DNA of 64,000 bases, taken from contig OZ246956.1 of assembly GCA_965232105.1 (NCBI GenBank), positions 558,001-622,000 of the forward strand. Reading direction: 5' to 3'. Origin of the DNA: Multivorans sp965232105 (lineage in GTDB: Bacteria > Acidobacteriota > Thermoanaerobaculia > Multivoradales > Multivoraceae). The first letter of the stretch is position 1; each line of letters opens with the position of its first letter. Made by a program: the position numbers and the translations under genes. The notes under the pieces were generated by a model that had not been told where the DNA came from, searched no databases, and saw only the letters and a list, made by a program, of their open reading frames with translations. Shown one piece after another: positions 9,175-18,695 of this stretch.

Positions 9175-11844
9175 TTACTTCGCTTCGTACCAGTCGGGGC
9201 CGGTGCCGACGTCGACGACCAGGGGCACGGCCAGGTCGGCGACACCCTCCATCTCTTCCCTGACCAGAGTGGCGAGGTCGTCGATCGCGCCGGCCGGGGC
9301 CTCGAGGACGAGTTCGTCGTGGACCGTCAGGAGGAGCCGCGCGGTTTCGAGTTCCGCCTGCAGCCGTCGGTCGACGGCGATCATCGCCAGCTTCAGCAAG
9401 TCCGCGGCGGTGCCCTGGATGCGGGCGTTGACGGCCATCCGCCGCGTGTTCTCGCGCACCGCGCGGCTGCGGCTCTTGATGTCCGGCAGGTAACGCACGC
9501 GGCCGTAGAGGGTCTCGACGCGGAGGTCCTCCTCCGCCTGCGCCAGCGTTTCCTCGGTGTAGGCGCGTACGCCGGGAAAACGCTCGAAGTACGCGTCGAT
9601 GAAGTTCCGGGCCTCGCCGCGAGCGATGCCGAGGGCTCGGGCGAGCCCGAACGCGCTCATGCCGTAGATGATCCCGAAGTTGATCGTCTTCGAGGCTCGC
9701 CGCTGCTCGTCGGTGACGAAGACCGGGTCGACGTCGAACACGGTGGCGGCCGTCGAGCGGTGAATGTCGCCGCCGTCCTGGAAGATGTCGATCAACGTCT
9801 CGTCGCCCGAGATGTGCGCGAGCACCCGCAGCTCGATCTGGCTGTAGTCGGCGACAAGAAGCAGATGGCCGTCGCGGGCGCGGAAGGCGCGCCGCACCTC
9901 GCGCCCGATCTCCGTACGGATCGGGATGTTCTGCAGGTTCGGGTCGTGCGACGAGAGCCGGCCGGTCGCCGCCACCGCCTGGTGGTAACGGGTGTGCAGG
10001 CGACCGTCCGCAGCGACCAGGTTCGGCAGCGCGTCGACGTAGGTCGACTTCAGCTTGGTCAGCTCTCGGTACTGCAGCACCTTGGCGGGCGCGTCGTGGC
10101 CCTGCCGGGCGAGTTGTTCCAGGACATCGGCGCCGGTCTTGTACTTCTTCGTCTTGCGCGTGCGGCCGGGCGCCGGCAGGCCCATGTGCTCGAACAGGAC
10201 GACGCCGAGCTGCGGCGGCGACAGGATGTTGAAGCTCTCGCCGGCAAGCTCGAAGATCTCCTCCGCCAACTCGCCGGCGTCCCGCTCGAGCCCGCGCGAC
10301 ATGTCGGCAAGTACGCCGGTGTCGAGCTCAATGCCCTCCTCCTCCATCGCCGCCAGCACGGGTATCAAAGGCGCCTCGATGGAGTCGTAGACGTCGCGCG
10401 CGCCCGGCGTTTCCTGCCATTGCGGAGCGAGCGCCTCGAGGATCAGGGCCGGAAGCACCGCCTGCTCCGCCGCGTAGACGCCGAGCCCGGTGTCCTCGCC
10501 CAGAGCCGCCGTCGCCTCAGCCAACCCCGCGTCCGCCGGCGTCGTCGCCTTGTAGAAGAGGCGGTCGAGGGCAACGGTCGCCAGTCCGAAACTCCGCACG
10601 GCGGAGTGGACGAGATAGGCCATCAGCATCGTGTCGACCAGGCGCGCGGCAACTTCAGGCCGGCCGTCCCCATGCGGACAGAGCCGGACGACCTCCTTCA
10701 GGTCGTGCCCGATCAGTTCGAAGCCGGGGTCCGCCAGCCACTTCCGCAGCTTCGCCGCCACTGCTTCCCGCAGGCCCGAACGCCTGAAATCCGCGAAGAA
10801 GGCCCGGCCTGCGACGGCGGCGCCCTCGCCAGCCGCGGCCCCGACCGGAGCGAACGAGAACCCGACCGGTTCGCCGCCGCGCCGGAAGACGACGCCGACG
10901 GCGACCCGCCTGCCCGGAGCCTCCGCGGCCGCCTCGAACGCCTCGACGCTCTCCACAACTGCCGCCGGCTCGATCTCCGGGCCGCCGCTCTCGCTCTCGA
11001 GTTCCTTGAGCAGGCTCCAGAACTCGAACTCGCGGCACAGTTCCCCCAGCGCCTCGAAGTCCGGCGCCTCCATCCTGAGCGCCTCCGGGTCGAAGGGAAC
11101 ATCGAGATCCGTGTGGATCGTGACCAGCTCCTTCGACAGGACGGCCTTGTCCGCGTGATCCTGAAGACCCTCGCGATACGCCTTGCGCTTGAGCTCGGGC
11201 GCTGCCTCGAGCAGGGCCTCGACCGTCCCGTATTCCTTGACCAGAGTCTGCGCGCCCTTGGCGCCGATCCCCGGCACGCCCGGCACGTTGTCCACCTTGT
11301 CGCCGACCAGGGCCAGGACATCGACCACCTGCCCCGGCGGAACGCCGAAGTCCTGCTCCACCAGGGCCGGATCGTAGGTCTTCTCGCGGCCCGTGTGAAG
11401 CAGCGACACCCGGTCGCTCACGAGTTGGAACAGATCCTTGTCGGCGCTGACGATCGTGACGTCGTACCCCGCTTCCTCCGCCCTCTTCCCGAGGGTGCCG
11501 AGGACGTCGTCCGCCTCGTAGCGCTCGAGTTCGAGAATCGGGATGCGGAACGCTTCGATCGCCCGCCGGATCGCCGGCATCTGCGCCTTGAGGTCCTCCG
11601 GCATCGGCGCCCGGTTCGCCTTGTACTCCGCGTAGGCCTCGGTCCGCACCGTCGCCCGCCCGACATCCAGCGCGATGCCGAGCAGCGGCGGCTCCTCCTC
11701 ACGCAACAGCTTGCGCAGGATGTTGATGAAGCCGTAGATCGCGTTCGTCGGCTCCCCTGCCGAAGTCGACAGACCGCGGATCGCGTAGAAGGCGCGGAAG
11801 ATCGTCGAGTACCCGTCGATCAGGAAGAGGCGCTTGGCGGTCAC
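9175..11844 (-). CDS. polA: DNA polymerase I with inactivated proofreading domain
   Basis: An 889-residue PolA for Okazaki-fragment processing and repair. The 5'-3' exonuclease (about 1-290) begins RLFLIDGYSTIFRAFYA. The polymerase domain has motif A (VADYSQIELRVLAHISGD), motif B (RRASKTINFGIIYGMSAFG) and motif C (LTVHDELVLEAP). The middle 3'-5' exonuclease domain looks degenerate. The usual DTET metal-binding motif is replaced around VAVGVVF, and the YAAED motif reads YAAEQ, although the VDTMLMAYL aspartate is kept. The GTG at 11844 sits directly before the conserved N-terminus. An ATG at 11937 in the same frame would add 31 residues that run through an inverted repeat. Confidence 0.95.
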   Translation of the reverse strand: MTAKRLFLIDGYSTIFRAFYAIRGLSTSAGEPTNAIYGFINILRKLLREEEPPLLGIALDVGRATVRTEAYAEYKANRAPMPEDLKAQMPAIRRAIEAFRIPILELERYEADDVLGTLGKRAEEAGYDVTIVSADKDLFQLVSDRVSLLHTGREKTYDPALVEQDFGVPPGQVVDVLALVGDKVDNVPGVPGIGAKGAQTLVKEYGTVEALLEAAPELKRKAYREGLQDHADKAVLSKELVTIHTDLDVPFDPEALRMEAPDFEALGELCREFEFWSLLKELESESGGPEIEPAAVVESVEAFEAAAEAPGRRVAVGVVFRRGGEPVGFSFAPVGAAAGEGAAVAGRAFFADFRRSGLREAVAAKLRKWLADPGFELIGHDLKEVVRLCPHGDGRPEVAARLVDTMLMAYLVHSAVRSFGLATVALDRLFYKATTPADAGLAEATAALGEDTGLGVYAAEQAVLPALILEALAPQWQETPGARDVYDSIEAPLIPVLAAMEEEGIELDTGVLADMSRGLERDAGELAEEIFELAGESFNILSPPQLGVVLFEHMGLPAPGRTRKTKKYKTGADVLEQLARQGHDAPAKVLQYRELTKLKSTYVDALPNLVAADGRLHTRYHQAVAATGRLSSHDPNLQNIPIRTEIGREVRRAFRARDGHLLLVADYSQIELRVLAHISGDETLIDIFQDGGDIHRSTAATVFDVDPVFVTDEQRRASKTINFGIIYGMSAFGLARALGIARGEARNFIDAYFERFPGVRAYTEETLAQAEEDLRVETLYGRVRYLPDIKSRSRAVRENTRRMAVNARIQGTAADLLKLAMIAVDRRLQAELETARLLLTVHDELVLEAPAGAIDDLATLVREEMEGVADLAVPLVVDVGTGPDWYEAK

Positions 11845-11859
11845 GGCGGCGACTACTCT

Positions 11860-11911
11860 AGAAGCTCGCGCCGCGGAACGCAGCAAGGCGAGGTCCGCGG
11901 CGCGAGCTTCT
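11860..11911. repeat. 18-bp perfect inverted repeat upstream of polA
   Basis: The left arm AGAAGCTCGCGCCGCGGA (11860-11877) and right arm TCCGCGGCGCGAGCTTCT (11894-11911) are perfect reverse complements around a 16-base loop. The element ends 15 bases before the polA GTG start, in the polA leader, and lies about 110 bases before the divergent FG-GAP gene. There is no U-run, so a simple intrinsic terminator is not favoured. It could be a structured leader, a protein-binding palindrome or a small mobile repeat. Confidence 0.7.
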
Positions 11912-12020
11912 GGACGGTGGAGGCTGGGTCCAGACATGGAGCCTGCGACAGGTTTGGCGGCGCTAGTCGCGGCGGGGCGTAGGATTGCCCGATCACGGAC
12001 CGCAACCGTCGCTATCAGCC

Positions 12021-15000
12021 ATGCACCGCCAACTCCCCGCCCTGCTTGTCCTCACCGCGTTGATCCCGGCCGCGGCGCCCGCGCAGCCGACCGAGGAGCA
12101 GGTGCGGCTCCACGGCATCGGCTACGCGCAGCTCGAGAACGAGCGCGAGGTCGAGGCCGAGGGCACCTACCGGGAACTCATCGACCTCATGCCCGACGAG
12201 CCGCTCGGTCACGCCAACCTGGCCGTCGCGCTGCTCCGGCAGAACGAGAAGAACGCGGCGCTCGCCGCGATCGACCGCGCCCTGGAACTCGGAGGCAACA
12301 GGGCCGACCTGCGGCTGATCCGCGGCGAAATCCTGCAGTGGTTGGGTCGCAACGAAGAGGCGCTCGTGGACTACCGTCGGGCCGCCCGCGCCGCGCCGGA
12401 CGATCCCGATACGCAGTACGCCCTGTTGCGGCACGCGGAGATCATGAGCGGCGCCGAGGCCGAAGCCGATCGGCGGACCGCGGTCGACCGGCTCCGACGC
12501 CTGCGCCCGGACAACCTCGTCGTTCTGCTGCTCTCCGGAGAGGCCGCCCTCGGAGACGGCGACCGCGGCCGTGCCAGCGACGACTACCTCCGCGTGCGGG
12601 AACTCATCTGGCAGGCTCAGCCGATCGCCGAACGGGTGGTCGAGGAGGTCCTCGACGCACTGGAGGCCGACGACCTCGGACCCGCCCGCCAGAGCTTCGC
12701 TCCCCGGCTCAAGAACGCCCTCGTGGCCACGGCTGGATGGCACAGCAGTCTGGCCGAGGTCTACACCAACATCCAGGGCATTCCCGTCGAACGCTTCGTG
12801 GACGAGTCCCCGATCGAGGACTTCGGTCCGGCGCTGCCGGTCCGCTTCCGGGCTACCCGTATCGACAACGCGCCCGCTACCGGCCGAGCGCTCGAAGTCG
12901 CGGACTTCGACGGCGACGACCGGCCCGACATCGCCTGGCTGGCCGCCGAGAATGGCTCGGAGACTGGACTCGCGCAGCTTCAGTTGCGGCGCGCCTCTGC
13001 CGGCCTCGCAGCGCCCGGCACGGCCCCGGAAACGGGCGCCCGACTGCTGGTCGCCGGCGACGCCGACAACGACAGGCGACTCGACCTGGTCGCCGTCGGC
13101 GATCCTCTCGCCGTCTGGCAGGTCGATGCCGCGGCCGACACTCCCCGGTTCGCGGACACCAGCGACCGCTTCCTGGCGCAGCCGTTCGGCGTCGACGCCG
13201 CCGACCTGATCGACTTCGACAGCGACGGCGATCTCGATCTCGCGGTGGCGCGGACCGGTAGTGGACCCGATCTGCTGCGGAACGTGTCCGGCGAGGAGGT
13301 TCTCGCGGGCCCGCTCGAGGCTCTGGGACCCAAAGCGCTGCCGCAGGTCGAGCCGACGCGGTTCCATCACCTCCAGGCCACCGACGCCGACCGCGACGGT
13401 GACACGGATCTGCTGCTGGCCCACGACGGCGGCGTCCTGTGGCTGGACAACCTCCGCCAGGGGCGCTTCGCGGAGAGAACGCCTCCCCCACCCCGGGGAA
13501 ACCTGCTGGGAAGGCTCGTCGGCCAGCTGCTCGGCGACGACTCCGAACCGGCACTCGCGACCGGAACCCCGGTGCGCGTCGTCCGCACCGCCGACCTCGA
13601 CCGCGACGGGATTCCGGAGTTCGTGCTCGCCGGCGCCTCCACGATCGTCCTGAGGGCCGGCGAGAACGGTGCGCTCACCCCCTTCCCGCTGACGTCGGAA
13701 TCGGTCGGCCTGCCCATGGGCGCCACCGACCTGGACCTGCTCGACGCCGACAACGACGGCCGCCGCGACCTCGCCCTGGTCGCCGACGGCGAGTTGCGGG
13801 TGCTGACGCAGACCTCCGAATCGGGGACGGACGCGCTCGAGTTCCAGCTCGCGCAGGTCCTCGGACTGCCCCGCGACGCCGGGATTTCAGCGGTGCGTGC
13901 CGAGGATCTGGACGACGACGGCGACCAGGATCTGGTGGCCGTCGGCGCCTCCGGCCTCTACCGGATCGAGAACCTGAACGGCTCCGAGAACAACTGGCTC
14001 CGGGTTCGCCTGGTCGGCCTCGACATCGGCAACCAGAAGAACAACGCCTTCGGCCGCGGCACGACGATCGAAGTCAAGTCGGAGCGCGCGTACCAGTACA
14101 TCGAAGTCGACCGGCCAATCACCCACATCGGGCTCGGCAACCGCCGGAAGGCCGATCTGATCCGCGTCGTCTGGGCCAACGGCGTCCCGCAGAACCGCCT
14201 GGACCCGGGCGAGAACATGACGATCGTCGAGGAGCAGGTGCTCAAGGGCAGTTGCCCGTTCCTCTACACCTGGGACGGCGAGAAGATCGCCTTCGTCACC
14301 GACCTGCTATGGGGCGCGCCGCTCGGCATGCCGCTCGCGGACGGCGTCTGGAACGGCTACGACCCCGACGAACTCGTCCGGGTCGACGGCGCCGCTCCGC
14401 GCGACGGCTTCTACGACCTGCGGATCACCGAGGAACTGTGGGAAGCCGCCTACATCGACCGCACCCGCCTCTGGGTGGTCGACCACCGGGAAGATGTGGC
14501 GGTTGCCAGCAACCTGCGGATCGTGCCCGGCCAGGGGCACACGGGCCGGCCGCCCGACGAAGTCGTGGCCAGCGCCGACGTCCGCGCGATCGTCCAGGCC
14601 ATCGACGGCCGCGGCCGCGACGTGACCGAGCGGGTCCGGGCCCGCGACGAGGTCTACGCGGACGGCTACGAACGCTCGCGCTACCAAGGCCACGCCGCCG
14701 AGCCCTGGACCTTCACCTTCGACCTCGGCGAGGCGCCCGGAAAGCCGGTCCGGCTGTGGCTCGACGGCTGGGTGTTCCCGGCCGACGCCAGCCTGAACCT
14801 CGCGATCGCCCAGGCGGTCGAGCACGGTGACCTGGAGATGGTCATGACCCGGCTCGAAGTCGAAACCGTGAACGGTTGGCAGACCCTGCTCGACCCGATG
14901 GGCTTCCCGCCCGGCAAGACGAAGACGATGGTCGTCGACACGCCGCCGCTGCCCGCGGGCGCGACGAAGCTGCGCATCGTCACCACCCGCTGGTTGCACT

Positions 15001-15578
15001 GGGACAGGGTGGCATGGAGCACGGACCTGGGCCGCACGGGCAGCTCCGACGTCGTCGTCCAGGCTCGCCTGGAGGCCGCCTCGGCGGACCTGTCCTACCG
15101 CGGGTTCTCGGCCCTCACCCGGCCCGCGCCCAACGGCCCGCACCTGTTCGACTACCAGAGCACGAGCGCGGAGTCCCCGTGGCTGCCCTTCCCCGGCCGC
15201 TACACGCGCTTCGGCGACGTCGGCGAACTGCTCACCACCGTCGACGACCGCCAGGTCGTCATCGGCCCGGGCGACGAGATCCGCGTGCTCTTCGACGCCC
15301 GGGACCTGCCGCCACCGAAACCCGGCTACACCCGCACCGTCTTCCTGGAGAGCTTCGGCTGGGACAAGGACGCCGACCGCAACACCTGGAAGGCGGACAG
15401 CAACCTGCCGCTGCCCTTCCGGGCGATGTCCGGCTACCCGTTCGCGCCTGGCGAGAGCTATCCCGAGACCCCCGAACTCGACGCATACCGCGAGCGCTGG
15501 CTGACACGGATCGTCGGGCCGGAGACGCCGTTCACACCGGTGAACCGCTCCGGCCGCACCCTGTCCGCCCAGCCCTGA
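12021..15578 (+). CDS. Large exported TPR / FG-GAP / ASPIC-UnbV protein
   Basis: An 1185-residue protein. The ATG at 12021 begins a signal peptide (MHRQLPALLVLTALIPAAAPAQ). TPR-like helices follow (about 25-220), then FG-GAP/VCBS-type calcium-binding repeats such as DFDGDDRPDIAWL, DFDSDGDLDLAVA, DLDRDGIPEFVLA and DLDDDGDQDLVAV (about 285-650). Next is an ASPIC/UnbV-like segment (NNWLRVRLVG, VKSERAYQYIEV, ADLIRVVWANG; about 665-745). The remaining 430 or so residues are rich in Trp and Tyr (GSCPFLYTWDGEKIAFVTDLLWGAP) and match no domain I can name. It is probably an extracytoplasmic beta-propeller. It is transcribed divergently from polA. An upstream ATG at 11985 is less likely because it would bury the signal peptide. 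Confidence 0.8.
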   Translation: MHRQLPALLVLTALIPAAAPAQPTEEQVRLHGIGYAQLENEREVEAEGTYRELIDLMPDEPLGHANLAVALLRQNEKNAALAAIDRALELGGNRADLRLIRGEILQWLGRNEEALVDYRRAARAAPDDPDTQYALLRHAEIMSGAEAEADRRTAVDRLRRLRPDNLVVLLLSGEAALGDGDRGRASDDYLRVRELIWQAQPIAERVVEEVLDALEADDLGPARQSFAPRLKNALVATAGWHSSLAEVYTNIQGIPVERFVDESPIEDFGPALPVRFRATRIDNAPATGRALEVADFDGDDRPDIAWLAAENGSETGLAQLQLRRASAGLAAPGTAPETGARLLVAGDADNDRRLDLVAVGDPLAVWQVDAAADTPRFADTSDRFLAQPFGVDAADLIDFDSDGDLDLAVARTGSGPDLLRNVSGEEVLAGPLEALGPKALPQVEPTRFHHLQATDADRDGDTDLLLAHDGGVLWLDNLRQGRFAERTPPPPRGNLLGRLVGQLLGDDSEPALATGTPVRVVRTADLDRDGIPEFVLAGASTIVLRAGENGALTPFPLTSESVGLPMGATDLDLLDADNDGRRDLALVADGELRVLTQTSESGTDALEFQLAQVLGLPRDAGISAVRAEDLDDDGDQDLVAVGASGLYRIENLNGSENNWLRVRLVGLDIGNQKNNAFGRGTTIEVKSERAYQYIEVDRPITHIGLGNRRKADLIRVVWANGVPQNRLDPGENMTIVEEQVLKGSCPFLYTWDGEKIAFVTDLLWGAPLGMPLADGVWNGYDPDELVRVDGAAPRDGFYDLRITEELWEAAYIDRTRLWVVDHREDVAVASNLRIVPGQGHTGRPPDEVVASADVRAIVQAIDGRGRDVTERVRARDEVYADGYERSRYQGHAAEPWTFTFDLGEAPGKPVRLWLDGWVFPADASLNLAIAQAVEHGDLEMVMTRLEVETVNGWQTLLDPMGFPPGKTKTMVVDTPPLPAGATKLRIVTTRWLHWDRVAWSTDLGRTGSSDVVVQARLEAASADLSYRGFSALTRPAPNGPHLFDYQSTSAESPWLPFPGRYTRFGDVGELLTTVDDRQVVIGPGDEIRVLFDARDLPPPKPGYTRTVFLESFGWDKDADRNTWKADSNLPLPFRAMSGYPFAPGESYPETPELDAYRERWLTRIVGPETPFTPVNRSGRTLSAQP

Positions 15579-15593
15579 GCCCGGCAGACTCCC

Positions 15594-15653
15594 GGAGCCC
15601 GGCGCTTCGCGCCGGATGCCGGCCTGAAGGCCGGCGCACCCGGTTCCTGCCGC
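15594..15653. repeat. Dispersed double-hairpin repeat, copy 2
   Basis: This intergenic element starts 16 bases after the stop of the large FG-GAP gene. It has two adjacent stems: CCGGCGC-TTC-GCGCCGG and GCCGGCC-TGAA-GGCCGGC. They are followed by a conserved tail, GCACCCGGTTCCTGCCG. Stem bases match copy 3 exactly while the loops differ. The position suits a 3'-end stabilising or terminating structure. Confidence 0.65.
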
Positions 15654-15760
15654 CCACGCTTCTCGCGCCGGCGACTCCGCTACGCTAACCGGCGACCGGC
15701 GGTTACGCGGCACGCGACCCGCCACGGTCGAAGCACGACGCCTACGGGGAGGGAAGCAGC

Positions 15761-17170
15761 GTGGCAAACGGCTCCAGCGGACGCGGAAGGTTCGGTCAAC
15801 TCGGGTTCATCTTCGCCGCCGTCGGCTCCGCGATCGGCCTCGGCAACATCTGGAAGTTCCCATACATCACGTACGCCAACGACGGCGGCTCCTTCGTCCT
15901 CGTCTACCTCCTCGCGATCGCCCTGATCGGCCTGCCGATCATGATGGCGGAACTCGTGATCGGGCGGCGGACGCGGCAGAGCCCGGTCGGCGCCTTTCTC
16001 AAGGCCGCGAAGAACACGGTGGGAGGCCGCGCCTGGGGAGCCGTCGGGGCCCTCGGCGTCACCGGCAGCTTCATCCTGCTGTCGTACTACGCCTTGATCG
16101 CCGGCTGGACCGTCTACTACTTCGGCCAGTGCCTGAGCTGGTCGGTGCGAGGCGTCGCGGTCCAGGACCAGGCCCTGGGTGAGTCCTTCGGCGCTTTCCT
16201 GGCCAATGGACCGCTCCAGATCGGCTTCCACCTGCTGTTCATGGCCGTCACCGTCGGCGTCGTGGCCCTGGGCGTGCGGGAGGGGATCGAGCGCGTGACG
16301 AAGCTCCTGATGCCGGTCCTCGGAGCGATCCTGATCCTGCTCGTCGTCAACTCGTTCTGGAGCCCCGGCTTCGGCGAGGCGATGCGTTTCCTGTTCCACA
16401 TCGGACCGATCACCGCCGACGGCCTGCTCGAGGCGGTGGGCCACGCCTTCTTCACCCTCTCGGTCGGCATGGGCGCGATGCTCACCTACGGCTCCTACAT
16501 GACCTCGCGGCAGTCGATCCCCAAGAGCGCGATGGCGATCAGCCTGCTCGACACCCTGATCGCGATCATGGCCTGCATCATCATGTTCTCGATCATCTTC
16601 AGCGTCGACGCGGCGGAGCGCGCCACCACCTTCGGCAAGAGCGCCACGATCCTGTTCACCACCCTGCCGCGGATGTTCTACGAAATGCCTCTGGGCGTCG
16701 TCCTGGCGCCGATGTTCTACCTGCTCGTCGCCTTCGCCGCCCTGACCTCGACGATCTCCCTGCTCGAAACGGTCGCTTCCTACCTGATCGACCGCCGCGG
16801 CTTCAGCCGCCGCAAGGCCTGCCTCGTCACCGGCGGCGCGATCTTCGCGTTCGGCATCCCGTCGGCCCTCTCGCTCGGCGCTTCCGGCGCGCTCTCCGCT
16901 TTCGCCCCGTTCGGCGAGCGCGCCGAAGGCTTCTTCAGCACGATGGACTACACCGTGTCGAACTGGATTCTGCCGCTGGGCGGCCTGTTGACGGCGCTCT
17001 TCTTCGGCTGGTTCCTCAGCTCCCGCGAGTCGCGAACCGAACTCGCCGAGGGCCACGGCGACGTCAGCCGGTGGTTCTTCATCTGGCGCGGCGTCCTGCT
17101 GCGCTTCGTCTGCCCGATCGCGATCCTGTGGATCATCTGGGCCGTGATCGGCGGCCGGTCGTTTGCGTAG
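15761..17170 (+). CDS. Sodium-dependent transporter, NSS (SNF) family
   Basis: A 469-residue inner-membrane symporter of the neurotransmitter:sodium symporter family, which couples sodium to uptake of amino acids or related solutes. The TM1 signature GSAIGLGNIWKFPYITYAND is clear, including the unwound GLGN region that binds sodium and substrate. SVGMGAMLTYGSYM is the TM6-like segment. About 11-12 hydrophobic segments fill the length. The GTG start at 15761 is preceded by GGGGAGGGAAG. The substrate cannot be assigned. It appears to be monocistronic. Confidence 0.93.
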   Translation: MANGSSGRGRFGQLGFIFAAVGSAIGLGNIWKFPYITYANDGGSFVLVYLLAIALIGLPIMMAELVIGRRTRQSPVGAFLKAAKNTVGGRAWGAVGALGVTGSFILLSYYALIAGWTVYYFGQCLSWSVRGVAVQDQALGESFGAFLANGPLQIGFHLLFMAVTVGVVALGVREGIERVTKLLMPVLGAILILLVVNSFWSPGFGEAMRFLFHIGPITADGLLEAVGHAFFTLSVGMGAMLTYGSYMTSRQSIPKSAMAISLLDTLIAIMACIIMFSIIFSVDAAERATTFGKSATILFTTLPRMFYEMPLGVVLAPMFYLLVAFAALTSTISLLETVASYLIDRRGFSRRKACLVTGGAIFAFGIPSALSLGASGALSAFAPFGERAEGFFSTMDYTVSNWILPLGGLLTALFFGWFLSSRESRTELAEGHGDVSRWFFIWRGVLLRFVCPIAILWIIWAVIGGRSFA

Positions 17171-17211
17171 GGATCGCTGCCGCTAGGGGGGGCCGCCGAT
17201 GGCGGCAACGG

Positions 17212-18153
17212 TCAGCCTGACGCTTCGCGGAAGCGCTTGAACCGCCAATCGAGAAAGTCCCGGTCGGGACGATCCTCGGGCCGAACCGGGCGCCGCAACC
17301 TGGTGCCGTCGAGTCCTTTGAGATTGTCGAGCAGGGGACCGTCCCGGCCGTCCCGAACCGACCTCGCCACATGGATGCGGCAGTCCGTGTCGATGCCGAT
17401 CAGGTGGGCGTCGAACGCCGTGTGGTGGAGCGTCGACATGCAGATGCCGTTGGTCACGGTTGCCGGACCGTCTTCGGCATCCGGCAGGATGTGCGCTCCC
17501 ACCAGCAGGCGCGACAGCGTCAGTCCGCTGAAGGCGCAGCGATGGCCGTACGCGGACTTCGTCCGGCTGCTGAACCAGGCCTGGTGGTTGCGCTTCTTCG
17601 CGGCGACCAGCGAGTAGGACGTCTCCCGCAGTTCGTTGGCGGCGCCGCCGGCTTGGGCGGCCTGGATCGAGCTCATCGTCGGATCGAGAGCGTCCGCAGC
17701 CGCCAGGAGTACGCGGCCGGTTTCGAAGTCCAGGTCCTCCACCCATACTGGCGAAAGCGGCTCGTAGACGGCAGGCGAGACACCGACGAAGTAGACCAGG
17801 GGCGCGCACCGGCGCCGGGCCTCGTCGAGGGCAAGGTTCGTGGAATCCTGCCTGCCGCCGCGGGCGAGGTCGTACGCAAGCAATCCCGTACGGTAGTCCG
17901 GTTCCCCCACCTGGTCGCGATACCAGATCCGCCGGCCCGCTCGCGGGGCCACCGTCCTGATGCTGAGCGCCGCGCTCATCTGCTTTGGCTTGAAGATGCC
18001 CGTGGCGCGCCCCGCGAAGTGGACCTTCTCGCCGCCGAAGCGGAAGCCCCGGTCGATCGCGCTCCAGGGCAGCCTGGGGCCGTGCGTCAGGACGAGCTGG
18101 TCCAGCGCAGCGAAGGCGGCCGCTCGAATCGCCTCATCGGGGTCGGTTTGCAT
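17212..18153 (-). CDS. HNH endonuclease, predicted restriction type (COG3440-like)
   Basis: A 313-residue nuclease candidate. The N-terminal half has a FGGEKVHFAGRATGIFKPKQM segment followed by an LSIRT strand, as in predicted restriction endonucleases of the COG3440 type. The C-terminal half carries the HNH core: CAFSGLTLSRLLVGAHILP with the first His, then NGICMSTLHHTAFD with the Asn and last His. No methyltransferase is adjacent, so it may act on modified DNA, as type IV systems do (inference). ATG 18153 is preferred; GTG 18168 would add five residues. It is last in a four-gene minus-strand block behind a ParE/RHH pair and an unknown protein. Confidence 0.75.
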   Translation of the reverse strand: MQTDPDEAIRAAAFAALDQLVLTHGPRLPWSAIDRGFRFGGEKVHFAGRATGIFKPKQMSAALSIRTVAPRAGRRIWYRDQVGEPDYRTGLLAYDLARGGRQDSTNLALDEARRRCAPLVYFVGVSPAVYEPLSPVWVEDLDFETGRVLLAAADALDPTMSSIQAAQAGGAANELRETSYSLVAAKKRNHQAWFSSRTKSAYGHRCAFSGLTLSRLLVGAHILPDAEDGPATVTNGICMSTLHHTAFDAHLIGIDTDCRIHVARSVRDGRDGPLLDNLKGLDGTRLRRPVRPEDRPDRDFLDWRFKRFREASG

Positions 18154-18224
18154 CAGGCCTGGAGTCACCGGCTACGGCTGCCTGACATCGCGGCGCCGCA
18201 GCATCGTCCGCAGATACACGCCCG

Positions 18225-18617
18225 TCAATTGACGGTCTTCGGGTCGTCGTCCTCGCTGGAGTTCGCCGGCGAGACGACGCGATAACCCCAGGACCGCAGG
18301 TGTTCAGTGATCGCAGGCGACCCGTCGGCTACCTCTACCTCTCCATCGACGGCGCCAGCGGGGCCGACGCGGCGCAGCGCCCCGTACAGGTCCCGGTCGA
18401 ACGTGCCGCTGCCGAAGCTGACCTCCTTGGCAGCGTCGTCGAGCTCCTGCAGAACGGCGCAGAGTTCATCGCGGGCCTCCCCCACCTCGTCCTGGCTAGC
18501 GCTTTGCCGAAGAGTCCTGGCCATGGTGCCGGCCTGCGCCACGCGGTGTTCGAGCTCACTGACCCGCTGCCGCTCGTACCGAAGCGGATCTTTCGGCGAA
18601 ACGTACTTACTGGACAT
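18225..18617 (-). CDS. Hypothetical acidic/coiled-coil protein next to HNH nuclease
   Basis: I do not recognise this 130-residue protein. It begins MSSKYVSPKDPLRYERQRVS and has a charged helical region (about 12-75, with spaced Leu/Val residues and an ARDELCAVLQELDDAAKEV segment) likely to form a coiled coil. A short C-terminal part ends in the acidic SSEDDDPK. The ATG at 18617 is chosen because AGGAGG lies 10 bases before it; an in-frame start at 18665 lacks this support. Position and strand, 71 bases before the HNH nuclease gene, suggest cotranscription and a possible accessory role. Confidence 0.6.
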   Translation of the reverse strand: MSSKYVSPKDPLRYERQRVSELEHRVAQAGTMARTLRQSASQDEVGEARDELCAVLQELDDAAKEVSFGSGTFDRDLYGALRRVGPAGAVDGEVEVADGSPAITEHLRSWGYRVVSPANSSEDDDPKTVN

Positions 18618-18695
18618 GGGGTCCTGCCCTCCTGGATCTTGTGAACACTCCGCTGTCGTCCACAACCCTTACTCTACGATGACCGCGGCGGAACC

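Noticed and set aside
8623..11982. Plus-strand open frame of 1119 codons opposite polA
   Set aside because: It is antisense to a polymerase with all motifs and starts inside the LLM gene. It has no recognisable domain.
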